This document shows, in pieces, positions 34,064-46,585 of a stretch of DNA of 64,000 nucleotides (positions are counted from its first letter, which is position 1; each line of letters opens with the position of its first letter). The stretch lies in contig CP021222.1 in assembly GCA_003999685.1 (NCBI GenBank), positions 1,612,001-1,676,000 of the forward strand, written 5' to 3'. The stretch comes from Taiwanofungus camphoratus (Eukaryota > Basidiomycota > Agaricomycetes > Polyporales > Taiwanofungaceae). Position numbers and translations under genes: made by a program. The notes below the pieces were generated by a model. The model was not told where the DNA came from and searched no databases. It saw nothing but the letters and a program-made list of their open reading frames with translations.

Positions 34064-34597
34064 AAGGTGGGGGGGGCTCATAGTTTGTCGTCTCGCCCAT
34101 TCCGTATCTGTCGCACCAATGTGCTGTATTCTCTCTCGTTGCGCGTCCCTTTGCTAGGGACCTTCTTCAATATGTGTACAATAGTCTGAATATAGTGGAC
34201 GCAAACATCGTCCTTGTGAAAAGGTTCCTAAGTGCGTGAAGTAACCAAACAACACAGAGATGAATTAGAAGACTTAGGGGGATAAAATGCGCTCATTTAG
34301 GCTCAGTAAATCATCATGGCCTTGAAGGGCATAAGGCCCCTCGCGCAATCTTCGCTCCGCTCGGCGTTTTAGGAGCCTTTAGAACGATATCGCAACTTCG
34401 TGAGTTGAATCACTATAGTAAAAAGTCGGAGATGTTGTAAGTAAAAATTCGTAGACATTTGGGACTTCGTAGCTGTCAAAACTGAGTGGGGGCTTGTTGG
34501 GGAAAGTAAAACATGACCAAAGGGTAAGCGAAAAGTAAAATGGACGTAGCGTAATCTTAGCTAAAGTCGGGGTATCATCGATTGCTCCTCTGATTCT
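34064..34597. other. Spacer between antisense gene and pol, right copy
   Basis: Inverse of 25693-26226. No feature was recognised. Confidence 0.5.
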
Positions 34598-37500
34598 TTA
34601 GTGAGCTTCAGATGGACTAGAGCCGGACTTAGGAGAGTAGGGATACGATCCTAGTTCTTCGTCATCGCCTTGGGTGGTAGTCAGCTCTAATTCGCGAAGT
34701 CGCTCCGTCGACACGTCCAAGAGTTCGGTAGGAAGTTCGAGGGCTTTTCGCGCTAAGTAGGGGATGACTCGGAAGGCTGCCGTAGGCCTGTCGAGTACCG
34801 AACCATCCAATTCGCATAGGATATAAGCACCACCTTTGTTCCTAGATACTACGAGTACTGGGCCGAGGTAGCGAGGTCGCATCTTCCGATTTAGGGACTT
34901 TTCTATCTGTGTGTTGCGAATTAGTACTAAATCGCCCTTTTCGAAGTTGAAATCGTGGATGGAGTGCTTATGCTTTTCTTCGAATCACAGAGCAGCTTGT
35001 CTTCGCACTTTGTAGACCTTCGAATGTAGTTCCGCTACCTGAGTCACCCGCTTTTGCAATGCGATAGCTCGACGTGCAATAAGAGCGGTCGTGGATAGCA
35101 TGGAGGACGGAGGAGGAAGGATATAGGTGGCCTCTACGACGTCCAAAGGGATAACAGGGTGGGTGCCAGTGACCGCGAAATAGGGCGAACATCCCATGCG
35201 CTTTCGAGTCGTGATCCTTTCGGACCAGAAGACTGAGTACGTTGCCTGAGACCATTTAGACTCTTCGCCATCCACGGCCTTGAATAGAGCCTGCCTAACA
35301 TTGAAGTGAGGCCTCTCCACCAGTCCGTTGGCACACGAATTGTATCCGCTAATTCAGATGTGTCGTAGCTGGTACTTCTTCGCTATGTAGTTCGTGGCTT
35401 TTACGAAGGGAGCGCCGTTGTCCGTGACTATCTCCGATAGCGCGCCCCACCTACAAACAAAGTCTTCGAAGAGCCATTCTGCCAAAGCTTTAGCCGTCTC
35501 CTTGCGAAGCATCCAAAATTCGGGGTACTGGGTTAGAGAACACCGGCCTTGCACCAAGTACCTAAACCCGTTAGAAGGGGGCATATGCATGGTATCTATA
35601 TGAACCTTTGCGAAGATCGGAGTGGGCGTAGCGACCGTAGAAGGGATTAGGATCTGCCGCACTTGGCGAATCTGGCATAGGTGGCAGCTCTGAACATACC
35701 AGGCAATGTCGATATGATGGTAGGGCCACCAAAACCGCTCCGAAATCAGCACCTTCGTAGCGTGTATTCCTCGATGCGCGACTGCATCGTGACATTCTCG
35801 GAGGATTCGTAGACGATCTGCCTGCTTTACAACTAGTTTGTGAGCTCCTTGTGGATCTTTGCGCCATAGTATGTCCTCGTCGAGGAAGAATAGAAGACAG
35901 TATTTTACGAAACCTTCGTATTCTGAATCCGATAGGTTGGCAGGTCTCGTGAGGCTTCGTAGGAATTTTGCTACTAAGTCAAGTCTTGCGTCAGCTTCTT
36001 TGGCCATTTCGGATCTTGGGACGCTATCGTAGCTCTCCTCCTCCCTATTGAAACCTTGGCTGTCCTCAGCCAACTCGAAGGCGAAGGTTGGAGCTATCGG
36101 AGGTGTGGGGGTTGTGATAGGAATGTTAGAGGCGAATTCATAAGGGAATAGGGTAGAAATCGATGGTATAGGATGGGAAGGGGGGGCTTGGATGTGATGT
36201 AGAAACGAGTGCATTTTGTCTATCCAGTCTTCGAAGTCTTCTTCGCTGCTCTCTTCTTGATCTCCTGGCTGGGGGGTTCGTCTTGATAGTCCGTCTGGTC
36301 CATGCATTGTACCTGGTACATGTACTAGGGTGAAATGGAATGTTAGAATCGATACGATCCAGCGATTTATACTCGCGCTGGGTGCGATGTCCGGATTTTG
36401 CAACATCCCTTTGATATATCGTGCGTCAACTTCCACTATAAGGTTCCTAATTCCGATTAGGTAGATTCGTAGTACGCGAAGTGCTCGAAACAATCCGTAG
36501 ATCTCTAACTTCGGTTGCGAGAACCTCCGCTCGCAATCATTTAGGGTGATGGATCCGAAACGATTGTAGAATCGAACTTTAGGGTTGTCCTCATCGCATT
36601 GGCAAAGGTGATAGCCAACTGCAATATAGGAGGTGTCAACCGCTAAGATCACGGGCGCACCTGACAAATAGTTAATGGATCGGAGAGCTGGGGAGGACAG
36701 CAAAGCATCCTTAAGGTCCTCCTGCGCTGCGATTTGCGCTGGACCAAATTCGAAGGATACCGCCTTTCGCGTTAGGCGTACTAAGGCATCTGCACGATGT
36801 GCGAAGTTTCGGATGAAGATACGGACTACTCCAATGGTTCCTAAAAAGGCTCGAACGTCAGATAGGGTCGCACAAGGTCCCCAGTTGCGTATGGCTGCAA
36901 CACGAGACTCGTCCGGTAGGCGACCTTCTGGAGTACACCGATGCCCTACAACGGTGATTTCGCGGGCAATTAGAATGCTTTTAACTCCAGAAAAGGTACC
37001 TCCTGCATAGCGCATGCGTGTGACTATCCTATTGAGGTTCGTAAAATGTTCCCAAACAAACTTTCGAATGCCTGGGTTCTCCGAAATAGGTACGAGATCG
37101 TACGAACTTTCAGGGCCTTTGACCAGAACATCGTCGATATAGGGAACCGTTAGGTGAGGAATTTCGGGCTGTAGGATGTGCGTAACATCATCGTGGAAGA
37201 TAGGGACCGAGTTGGTCCACCCCATAGGTAGAGTGACCAATCTCATAGCTCCGAAAGGTGTTTGAAATGTCGTAAGATCGCGCGAAGTCTCCGCTATCAA
37301 GCGTTCATCATAGCCTACATATAGATCCAACATAGCACCACAAGGTCGTCCTCCGAACTGTTCTGCGAGGTGTTCGGGAGTCGGGGGAACGCCTGAGTGT
37401 TGAATCGTGACAGCGTTTAGGGGTTCCAGACTATGTACAAGGCGTAGGGACTTTCCGTCTTTCTTCACCACACAAAACCATCGTGAACGATAGGAAGAAT

Positions 37501-38452
37501 TTGAAGGTTCGTAGACCCCAGCTGTGATCTTCTTTTTGATGATTGCGCACACTTCGTTGTAGATTCCGGGTGGGATAGGAATGTTCTTTTGTACCCATGG
37601 CGTGTGCGGTACTACCGGAAAGTCGATGGGAGGGAAGTACTCCGGCTTGAAGCACCCCCTTTCGGAGTCATTCCAAGCGAACGCATCAGCATGTAGGGTC
37701 ATAAAGTGATGTAGGAGGTCCCTCTCTGCTGGTTGTAGGAAGTCTCCATTGTGTAGCTTGTCCGTGAGATCGTGCCGTTCTTGCGTATATCGCGAAGTAG
37801 GTTCGAAAGGTGGTGGAGTCGGTGATAGGGTAGGCATCGTCGCTAAAGGGTCGCCTTTAATTTCGCGAATGATTCGGAATCGTTCGTCCAATGCTCCCAG
37901 AATAGGGCGAGTCTTCAGCGCTACAGGCTTGTACTTCTTTTTCGATGCTGCAAATGTAGGAATAGGGGAAGAATCTGACAACTTAGGAAGGGATACCATC
38001 GGATTAGGAGCAAGGGAAGGTCTTCGGGCTGACTTCGTGACCTTCGTAGCGTTCCTGGGACCTGGAATGGGGATAGAGGATATGTCTTTAGAGGCGGAAA
38101 GCGAAAGCATAGGGAGAGAATTCGGATTATCGTGTGAAAGGGGGGGAGCCTCGTGCGGTGTTGCTGCTGCTAGAAAGCCAGATAGCCACCTAGTATGATC
38201 AGCAGAACCTTCTGAGACTTTCGAAGTTTCGCTAAAATAGAGAGACTGCAGATAGCTAGACGCAGAGTTAGAGACTGATAGATAGAGCGCAGGAACAGAA
38301 TTGTTATCTGCTGCATTTACAGCAGCGAAAGACACGATTTTAGGGGTATCAGATTCATACTCAATGACCAGGGCGACCTCTCCTTGATTTCTCAAATCCT
38401 CGAAATCTAAAAACCCAATCGCAAATGATTTGAAGAGTTTGCGTGGGGGCAA
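34598..38452 (-). pseudogene. Pol of right Gypsy copy, same two nonsense codons
   Basis: Same domains as the left copy. The TGA codons lie at 35354-35356 and 34985-34987, exactly at the mirrored positions. The RT, RNase H and integrase translations show no differences from the left copy in the segments compared. Confidence 0.88.
36037..36069 (-). promoter_or_regulatory. Candidate central polypurine tract (right copy)
   Basis: Inverse of 24221-24253, identical in sequence. Confidence 0.6.
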
Positions 38453-40338
38453 CTATGATGATGGGCTGGTAAGAACTTTTGACGTCCTCGAGGCATCGTA
38501 GGGATTGTCGCGACTTCGCTCGTGTTCGGGCATACGATCGTGATGGTCTGCTCCTCGTTTCCGAAGTTCTTAACCACACTCTCGGTTACCACATCGAAGG
38601 GACGGCCTAGAAGAATATCGTAGGAGGGATTGCATATGACGTGCATCTGTAGGTACAACACAATGTCGCCTACTTGGAACGAGACATTTCGAACCAGTCC
38701 TAAGGAACGGTCAATACTGCCATTAGCAGACTGCATATTTAGCTGCACAGAAGGGTCGTAGATTAGCCCTAAGGCATGACAGACTTGCTCTGACATCGCA
38801 ACCACTTGTGACCCAGGGTCCACGATGCATTCGATTCGCTCTTTGTTGTCGATTAGGGCTTCGATAGAACGGATAGAATTCGAGTCGCGGGCTACTATGA
38901 TTTCGGAGGGTTCTTCCTTTCCGGGTACATGTCGTAAGTACATTTCGTAGGGGTCTGGAATGATGGTCGAACCAGGGACAAGGGGTTCACCGTGGCACGA
39001 TAGTTCGGAGGTTGCTAGCGTCGTTTTAGAAGCGAGATCATCTGAGAGTTCCGTAATTTGAGCCATATGAGTAGCCTTAGGATCCATAGGCACACGTTTA
39101 GGGGTGATAGCCTCGCGATATCGCGCACGAACATCCGGGGATATAGATAGTAGCTCCTCGGGCGTTAGTGTAACCACTGGTGTTCTCATAGATCGCGCAA
39201 ATATTTCCTCTGTAAGTTTCTCCTGATGAACCGGTGTGATCGTCTTATAGGCCACGTCCTTGCCCTTGTCTGCTGTAGGCTTCGGAGCTGCTGCGAAATT
39301 TCGAAGATTCGGAGGTGCATAAGTAGCATCTCGGGCACTAGCGAAAGGATGTACTGATGGAGTGGGCGGTGGAATGGCTGCCTGTGATGCTGGTTGGGCT
39401 GGTACGTTAGGTGTAGACGAGGCATGCTCCGATGAGTTCGTGTGTGGATCAGACGCATTCGCAGGCTTCGGAGGCGACGGCGCTGAATTAGAAGGATAAT
39501 TGGATCGCCTCAGAATGGTAGGAGGGGTCTGGTTCTGTGCCTCTGCTACTGGGGCATCTTGGTTAGCGGGGGGATCCACTACTGGATGCTGAGCGCGTCC
39601 TATCGGAGGTGCGTTGGCTATGGGTGGGTTTCTAGGATCAGACTGCGCGTTAGGAGCACCCTGCCTTCTGTGCTGGGGTACTTCCACACCATCGAAGACT
39701 TCGCGACGTCTCCGAAGTTGGTAAATCTCGTGTTCTAAAGCGGCTATATGATCCTTGGCGGATAGTGAGAATGCGGGCACACTTAGGCGATTGTCGATTT
39801 CGAATAGGAGCTGTGGGGAGGAATTCGTGCCATTTCGTCGATGATATTCGTAAAGCCTATCGCGAATCGTACGTCCTGGGATCGTTCTGGGTACGAAATT
39901 TCCATTTGGCAGCACTATCTTTCCATCTGGGTTGCGCTTGCACTTGCCATCCTTGATGTCTTGCTCAATGTGCTTGCAACACCTAGTGCAGCAGTCCAAG
40001 TCCCCGCAATAGTGACAGTACTGGCCTTCCACATGAGTGTGCTCGCCGCGCGAGCTGTCCAATCGAGGGGGTCGCTGGTTCGCAAGAACAGGAGCTAGCG
40101 CACTGGTTACGGACTTCGTGAGGATCTCTGCGAACGTCTGTAGATCCTCTATCTTTAGCGATGAGCCCCCCACGGGCACGGTGATACGACCTAGGGGACC
40201 CTGGTACCTAGGGAGTGCTCCGCAACGTGGCTGGGGGTAGTGTGATAACTGTGAGGGTGTGAGGGTAGGAGCTACAACCTGTATGATACCGGGAAACCTG
40301 TATGTCTTGTTTTTGTAAGTAGGGGAGTAAGGGGTCAA
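38407..40338 (-). CDS. Gag-protease polyprotein of right Gypsy copy
   Basis: 643 aa, identical to the left copy except Pro in place of Leu (codon CCG at 39283-39285 against CTG on the left, a CpG-type transition). It starts inside the outer LTR and ends at the GGGTTTT heptamer (38410-38416). Confidence 0.85.
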   Translation of the reverse strand: MTPYSPTYKNKTYRFPGIIQVVAPTLTPSQLSHYPQPRCGALPRYQGPLGRITVPVGGSSLKIEDLQTFAEILTKSVTSALAPVLANQRPPRLDSSRGEHTHVEGQYCHYCGDLDCCTRCCKHIEQDIKDGKCKRNPDGKIVLPNGNFVPRTIPGRTIRDRLYEYHRRNGTNSSPQLLFEIDNRLSVPAFSLSAKDHIAALEHEIYQLRRRREVFDGVEVPQHRRQGAPNAQSDPRNPPIANAPPIGRAQHPVVDPPANQDAPVAEAQNQTPPTILRRSNYPSNSAPSPPKPANASDPHTNSSEHASSTPNVPAQPASQAAIPPPTPSVHPFASARDATYAPPNLRNFAAAPKPTADKGKDVAYKTITPVHQEKLTEEIFARSMRTPVVTLTPEELLSISPDVRARYREAITPKRVPMDPKATHMAQITELSDDLASKTTLATSELSCHGEPLVPGSTIIPDPYEMYLRHVPGKEEPSEIIVARDSNSIRSIEALIDNKERIECIVDPGSQVVAMSEQVCHALGLIYDPSVQLNMQSANGSIDRSLGLVRNVSFQVGDIVLYLQMHVICNPSYDILLGRPFDVVTESVVKNFGNEEQTITIVCPNTSEVATIPTMPRGRQKFLPAHHHSCPHANSSNHLRLGF

Positions 40339-41788
40339 GGGTCCTGCACAACAGGATCTTGTTCCTAAGTGCTATACTATCCCTAAGGCCTTGCGAGGCC
40401 CTCCGAAGTACGCGAAGTTCTTCGAAGTTTTGCGAAGTCCTTCGAAGTTTTAGCTAAATCGTGCGAGCTGACTTCGTAGATGCTGTGAAGTCCTTTTAGC
40501 TAGAGTTAGCTAAAGGGCGTAAGGTTTAGAGGTTTGTTAGAGCGAGGTGGACGAGGTTTGGCTAGCGTAGGAGACCTGTAGGAGAGGTTGGAGAGTTCGA
40601 GGGCGTAGGGAGATGTACTATAGCCTGTAACTAAGGCTATGGGAGAGTCGTAGGGCTATTCGTAGGACGTAGGGATGACGCAACGTGAGCCTAAGGGTAT
40701 AACTAAGGCGGAGGCCCACCGGATAGGTGCTATAAGAGGTGCTGAAGGGTGCGAGGTCACGGCGACTTTCGTAGATCGTAGTGCGTAGTTCGGGAAGCGT
40801 AGACGTGGTTTGTAGATATATCGCGAGTGTAGACGTAGTTCAAAGGTACTGAAACGAAGCTGGGGTGGAGACTTAGGGACCTTAGGACCGTTCCTAAGGT
40901 TGTACTCGCGGCGCTTTCCTGAGATCGGAGCTACAGGGGAACTGGTATTCCAAAGAGAGAAGCGTGCACTGAGGGGTCTCTCTCGTACATAGTAAACTAC
41001 CTCTGACTAAATAGGGGAGCGTGAGGTGAACTAATCTTGCGCGAAGTGATCCTTACGAGTCCGAAATGTGTACTAAAACGCATGGACTCCGAAGTGAACA
41101 CGAGGGGGATAGGAACTAATTAGGAACTGAAACAGGGGAACTACGAACGGTAGAAAGGTGACCAACTTCATTCACGAGGGCGGGATGACTATCCGAGAGC
41201 AGCCATGCGCCGTGATCACCTATCTTAGCGGGCTAAGAGCGCACGAAGTCCTTAGCAGCGGGACTTGGCCTAATCGGGGCAGGAGGTGTCCTAAATGGGT
41301 GGAGGGTCATATGGGTACGCCCTAGGATGACCTTATGGTATAGGATCGAGACCCATGGGGGTGCACAAGGCTTCCTAAGTCCAACTTCCGGAACTTCGGA
41401 CCATTTCAGAGCCTATCGGAGGTAGCTGCAATCACAAGAGCTAGGAGAGACTTAGCTAAGACTTCTTAGCTAAGCCCGGGATGAGTGACATAGTAGATAG
41501 GACCTAGATCCAATGGAACAGTATGGGAGGGCCGGCAGTGTCCGATAGTGGACTTAGCAGGAGTTAGGGACTTCGCGTCTAGCATTCGAAATCTCGTAGC
41601 ACCTCGTGTGACTTCGCAAGACTTCGTAGGGTGTTAGGAGGGTTTAGGAAGGAGAGGGGGCGTTAGGAATATTATAGGAACCTATCCCTCCTGTCGTAGG
41701 CTGTAGGAGAGTCTTAGAGTGGTCGGTTGGGGGATCAGAAAGCTCCTAAAATCACGATTCGGGGCCCAGGAGGCTACGGGACTCATCA
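40182..41788 (-). repeat. 5' LTR (outer) of right Gypsy copy (1607 bp)
   Basis: Carries the same about 89-bp deletion as the left copy's 5' LTR and matches it almost base for base over the gag-proximal half. The distal half differs from all inner LTRs at many positions (for example catttagg where the others have cagttagg). Confidence 0.85.
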
Positions 41789-41792
41789 ACGC

Positions 41793-43557
41793 TGATATGA
41801 CCTAGGGGACCCTGGTACCTAGGGAGTGCTCCGCAACGTGGCTAGAAGGTATGGTGTGTGAACTGTGGGGATGTGAGGGGAGGAGCTACAACCTGTATGA
41901 TACCAGGAAACCTGTATGTCTTGTTTTTGTAAGAGAGGGAGTAAGGGGCCAAGGGTCCTGCGTGACAGGATCTTGTTCCTAAGTGCTAGATGATCTCTAA
42001 GGCCTTGTGAGGCCCTCCAAAGTGCGCGAAGTCCTTTGAAGTTTTGCGAAGTTCTTCGAAGTTTTAGCTAAAGTGCACGAGTTGACTTCGTAGGCTGTAT
42101 GGAGTTAGGGAGCAATAAACCAATGGAATATAGCTTCAATTAATTGGCAAATGGTACGAGACTGCTGCGAAGTCTTTAACTAGAGTTAGCTAAAGGGTGT
42201 AGTGTTTCGAAGCTTGTTAGCACGAGGTGTGCGAGAGCTGGCTAGCATAGGAGACCTGTAGAAGAGGTCGGATGGTTTGAGGAGTTAATACTCAGAATAG
42301 GGATGAGGGAATGAGGTTGCTGGGAGTTCTGAAGTGTCTGATGATTTTGAGGCGTAGGTTGGGGAGTTCGAAGGTGTAGGGGGATGTACTATGGCCTAAA
42401 ATGAAGGCTATAGGAGAATTGTAGGGTTATTTGTAGGACGTAGGGATGACGCAACATGAGCCTAAGGGTATAACTAAGGCAGAGACCCACCGGATAGGTG
42501 CTATAAGATGTGCTGAAGAGTACGAAGTCACGGCGACTTCATGGATTGTAGTGCATAGTTCGAGAAGCGTAGACGTGGTTCGTAGATATATCGCGAGCAT
42601 AGATGTAGTTCAAAGATACTGTAACGGAGCTAGGGTGAAGACTTAGAGGCTTAGGACCGTTCCTAAGGTTGTACTCATGGCACTTCTCTGAGATCAGAGC
42701 TACAGGGGAACTTGTATTCCAAAGGGGAGAAGCGTGCACTGAGGGGTCTCTCTCATACATAGTAAACTACCTCTGACTAAATAGGGGAGCGTGAGGTGAA
42801 CTATTCTTGCACGAAGTGATCCTTATGAGTCCGAAATGTGTGCTACAGCACATGGGCTCCAAAGTGAACACGAGGAGGATAGGAACTAAATAAGAACTGA
42901 AACAGGGGAACTACGTACGGTAGAAAGGTGACCAAGTCCATCCATGAGGGCGGGATGACTATCTGAGAGCAGCCATGCACCGTGATCAACTATCTTAGTG
43001 GGCTAAGAGCGTACAAAGTTTCTAGCAGCGGGACTTGGCCTAATCGGGGTAGGAGGTGTCTTAAATGGGTGGAGGATCATATGGATGCGCCATAGGAGGA
43101 CCTTATGGCATAGGATCAAGACCCATGGGGTGCGCAAGGCTTCCTAAGTCCAGCCTTTGGAACTTCGGACCGTTTTGGAGCCTATCGGAGGTGGCTGCAA
43201 TCACAAGGGCTAGGAGAGACTTAGCTAAGACTTCTTAGCTAAGCCCGGGATGAGTGACATAGTAGCTGGGACCTAGATCCAATAGAACAGTATGGGAGGG
43301 CTGGCAGTGTCTGATAGTGGACTTAGCAGGAGTTAGGGACTTTGTGGCTAGCGTTCGAAACCTCGTAGCACCTCGTGTGACTTTGCAGGACTTCGTAGGG
43401 TGTTAGAAGGGTTTAGGAAGGAAAGGAGTTGTTAGGGACATTATAGGAACCTATCCCACCTGTCGTAGGCTGTAGAAGAGTCATAGGATGATCTGTTAGG
43501 GGATTAGAAAGCTCCTAAAATCACAATTTGAGGCCCATGAGGCTACAGGACTCATCA
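41793..43557 (-). repeat. Older solo LTR of family A (1765 bp)
   Basis: A diverged family A LTR in the same orientation as the right copy and separated from it by just acgc. It holds extra sequence near 42095-42165 that the young copies lack; a similar stretch occurs in the LTR at 47273-49037 and is probably ancestral. Flanks are acgc (41789-41792) and atgc (43558-43561), a target duplication with one C-to-T change. Confidence 0.85.
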
Positions 43558-45654
43558 ATGCATGTTAGTGTCTAATGATTCAGAGGATACGTACAGTTTT
43601 CCATCATCTACAAACATGATTAGATTTGTCGCTGTCAGGTTGTCCAGTAGTTTGAGTCCTGTGGCCTTTGCGTGTCTGTCATTTTCAGCTTTGGCCTGGA
43701 AGATTTCTAGTACCTCTGCTGCATAGATGATTGATAGGATAGGGGACGTTGGTGATCCTTGGAAGATCCCATTCTCCACTGGTTTCATCTCACCCCGAAT
43801 ACCGTCCAGACATATCGCTGCTTGTCGTTCTGATAGAAAGGATGCAGTCCAACACACCAATTGGATTGGTATTCTCTTTTCTCGCATCACCATCAGTAGT
43901 CGTTTATGATTAACGAAGTCGAAGAATCCTTTGATATCAAATGTAAGTGCTGATGTTACCTTTCCATGGTTGTGTTCTGCCTCTACATCGTTAATGAATG
44001 TCAGTATCGCATCTTCTGTGGAACTACATGGTCTGCCTCTGAATTGGTTTGCTGGGACTAGGTTGTGTGTTGTGACCAGGTATGCTAATCTAGTGGCCAC
44101 AATGCGTTTGAGGACTTTGCCTCACTCAAGAAGTTGTATCAGTCTGTATGCACGTGGGTTAGAGTAGTCCGGTTTTCTTGGTTTTGGTAGTGCTACTGCA
44201 ATCGCCTTTCTCCACGCCTTGGGGTGGTATCCTGTCTTTATGCAATGGTGCATTAGTGCTGATATTGTCTCCGGGCTCACCTCCCAGGTCCATCTGATTG
44301 CGCGGAACGTGTTCTGGGTTATGCCTGGTGCTTTATCAGCTCCCTGATCATAGATTGTGTTCCTTACCTCCTCTCATGTAGTCGGTATGTGTATAAAGTC
44401 GTCTACTGCAGCGGTCGTTAGATCGGGGAATTGCACCCCTTGGAGCGGTGGTGGGGGTTGGAAAAGTTCTTCTCATAGGGTGTTGCACTTATCCTTGTGC
44501 TGGACTGCGGGTGGTTTGTCTGGTCCTCTTGAGATTGCCGATGATGGATATGTCCGTGTGCCTTTGCCCCATTTTGGGAAGCTCCAGATGTCCTTTGTCT
44601 TTGCTGATTCTAAAGTTTTGGTTATCCATCTGGTGTGTGCCTTTTTGTAGAGTCGTTTGAAGTAGTTCTGCAATTTCTTAATCAGTGCTGATATGGGAGC
44701 TGATTGCATACCCCAGTGCCTTTGATGATCCAGGTTCATTGAGCATTGTTCAGCAATGCGCTTGTTTGCCATCTCTAGCTCCTTGTTCCACCATGGCCTC
44801 GCCTTGTCGCTTGATTTTTGTATTGGAACTGCTTCCTCGTTCGCTTCCTGCATGGCTTTGGTTAGGCTTTCTGTGGCGTTATCGAGTTGTTCTTCCGTCA
44901 GATCTGCCTCCAGATTGAGCAATATCTGGAGGTTCTCGTTGTGATTTGCCCTTGTCCTTTGGAACGCTTCCCTCCATTTCTTTGGGTCAGCAGCCTTAAA
45001 GTTGAATCTTTTACCTGTAGGGTTTTCGATTTCCTTTGTACCATAGTCCAGGTCCCATCTTAATGCGAAGTGGTCGGAGCCAAATGCTTTCATCCTGTCT
45101 ATGGTCCAGTTTCTTGCCGCATCCAGTGTTGTTGCCGTCGGGTTAAGGAATGTCAGGTCGATTGTGGACCATGAGCTGTGGGTGTGTGAGTAGAATGTGG
45201 GTTCACCTTTCTTGTTTTTGAGGGTGTACCCTTCCTGATTCAGCCAGTCTACTGTTTGTTCCGTAGACTCATTCGCCAGTGTTGTGTGCTTTGACCACAT
45301 TGGATGGTGGAGGTTCCAGTCGCCCGAGAGGATTATTGGTAGCTCCTGTGGAAGGTTGATACGTTGTAAGCATTTTACTGCCGAATCCCTACCTTGTCTT
45401 CTATCGTCATTATATAGGTTCACAATGATTGTCGACAGATGTGGGTTCTGTTGGACTTCAAGGATCTGCATATCAAGATCGTTAGCTAGGTCCGAGCATA
45501 GGGTTACAGTGAAATCGTCTCATTTTCGCATGTATGCCATAGCTTGTGGCCTTCTTCCCTCTGGGACTGTTGATACTGGGATTATTGGTGTCCATCCTGC
45601 TGCTGCTTCTGACACTGGTCCTTTGTTCTCCCCTCCAATATTGCCCCACCACGG
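43558..45654 (-). mobile_element. LINE segment 3: endonuclease and reverse transcriptase
   Basis: The minus strand encodes an apurinic-type endonuclease (VPEGRRPQAMAYMRK, LEVQQNPHLSTIIVNLYNDD, SGDWNLHHPMWS, FGSDHFALRWDL) between about 45650 and 45000. Then comes a linker and the RT fingers/palm (QFRGRPCSSTEDAIL, FDIKGFFDFVNHKRL, GIFQGSPTSPILS, IMFVDDGKLYV; VDD is the catalytic motif) down to 43562. Several in-frame stops mark it as dead. It continues in frame into segment 4 once the LTR block is removed (DTNM then RILKIG). Confidence 0.85.
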
Positions 45655-46585
45655 TGATAGGTGCCAGGCCCTTCTAGGCCCCGTGGAGCGCCCTCACTCG
45701 ACCCTAGGACCGTAGTCATACCTTCGACGCCACTTGACACGTCCGATACAGCCCGAAAAGCCACCACGGGACTCTCTGATGGCTTCGAATCACGCCACCA
45801 CCACTCCGCCAGTTCTGGTCTGATGTTCCAGTGTACCGTTCCCTCTATGCACAATACGCCACACGTAGTTGCCACTCAATGTCCTCACACGTGACTGGAC
45901 ACGCCACTTCAATATCACTCAATCTGCTACGACGCGCCACTCAATGTACTCGATAACGCTACGGCCCCAGGTCTTGTCTTAGTATATTTCATGCCACTCC
46001 GTAGTTCGTAGTACGCAAGTAGTTAGGATGCCACTCGTACTATGCCACTCCCGATGCGCCTTACATTATAGTACAGTAGTATAAACGCGATGTATGGTGT
46101 CTCGGAACAACAGAGAAGTTTACCACCATCCTGCAGAGCTCAAGAAGAGCACCTTCAATTCAGTCTCCTTCTGCGTTCTGCTGCGTCCTTCCATCTTTGA
46201 TTATGTCTGAAGAGTTGCGTCTACCATCCGCCTTCTACAGTATTTTGAAGGGTTGCGTCTCGTCTGTCTTCAACATCCGTCGAAGGGTTGTGTTAGCATC
46301 TTGTCTCTAACACAAGTCTGCCTTCTACAGCAATTGAAGGGCTGCGTATCAGCTAAGTCCACACGTCTTGCCTCTCCTTAGTACAGCATAGTAGCACATT
46401 GAAGCTACGTCAAGCAGTCACAACATACGTCGTAGGTCATTGAAGGCCTTCGTAGACATCTTTCGACCCATTTGAGACCGGGAACCCTTTGCTGCTGACT
46501 CTCCCCTCAACACTAACTAGTTCTATAGCCTTCCAGCTTCTCTAGGTCGTACTCAGTAGGGGTTGGAGTGTTATAGAGCGCATCA
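45655..46585 (-). repeat. Intact solo LTR of family B (931 bp)
   Basis: Read on the minus strand it starts TGATGCGCTC and ends CCTATCA, flanked by the perfect 4-bp repeat acgg (45651-45654 and 46586-46589). Removing it joins the LINE endonuclease codons ATC ATA GAA CCG to TGG TGG GGC, restoring the IIEPWWGN reading. Homologous to 17703-18500. Confidence 0.85.

Larger units (their letters stand above)
30822..41788 (-). mobile_element. Ty3/Gypsy retrotransposon, family A, right copy (inverted)
   Basis: Mirror image of 18501-29468. From the gag start inward, the coordinates of corresponding points add up to 60290, so there are no net length differences across about 9.5 kb. It shares the frameshift site, the two TGA codons, the antisense gene and the short-outer/long-inner LTR asymmetry. 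It is flanked by acgc on both sides (30818-30821 and 41789-41792), a 4-bp target duplication. Confidence 0.9.

Noticed and set aside
17703-46585. Family B LTRs as terminal inverted repeats of one 29-kb DNA transposon
   Set aside because: The right copy is a complete solo LTR with its own 4-bp duplication, the left is truncated, and LINE pieces run collinearly through the supposed element.
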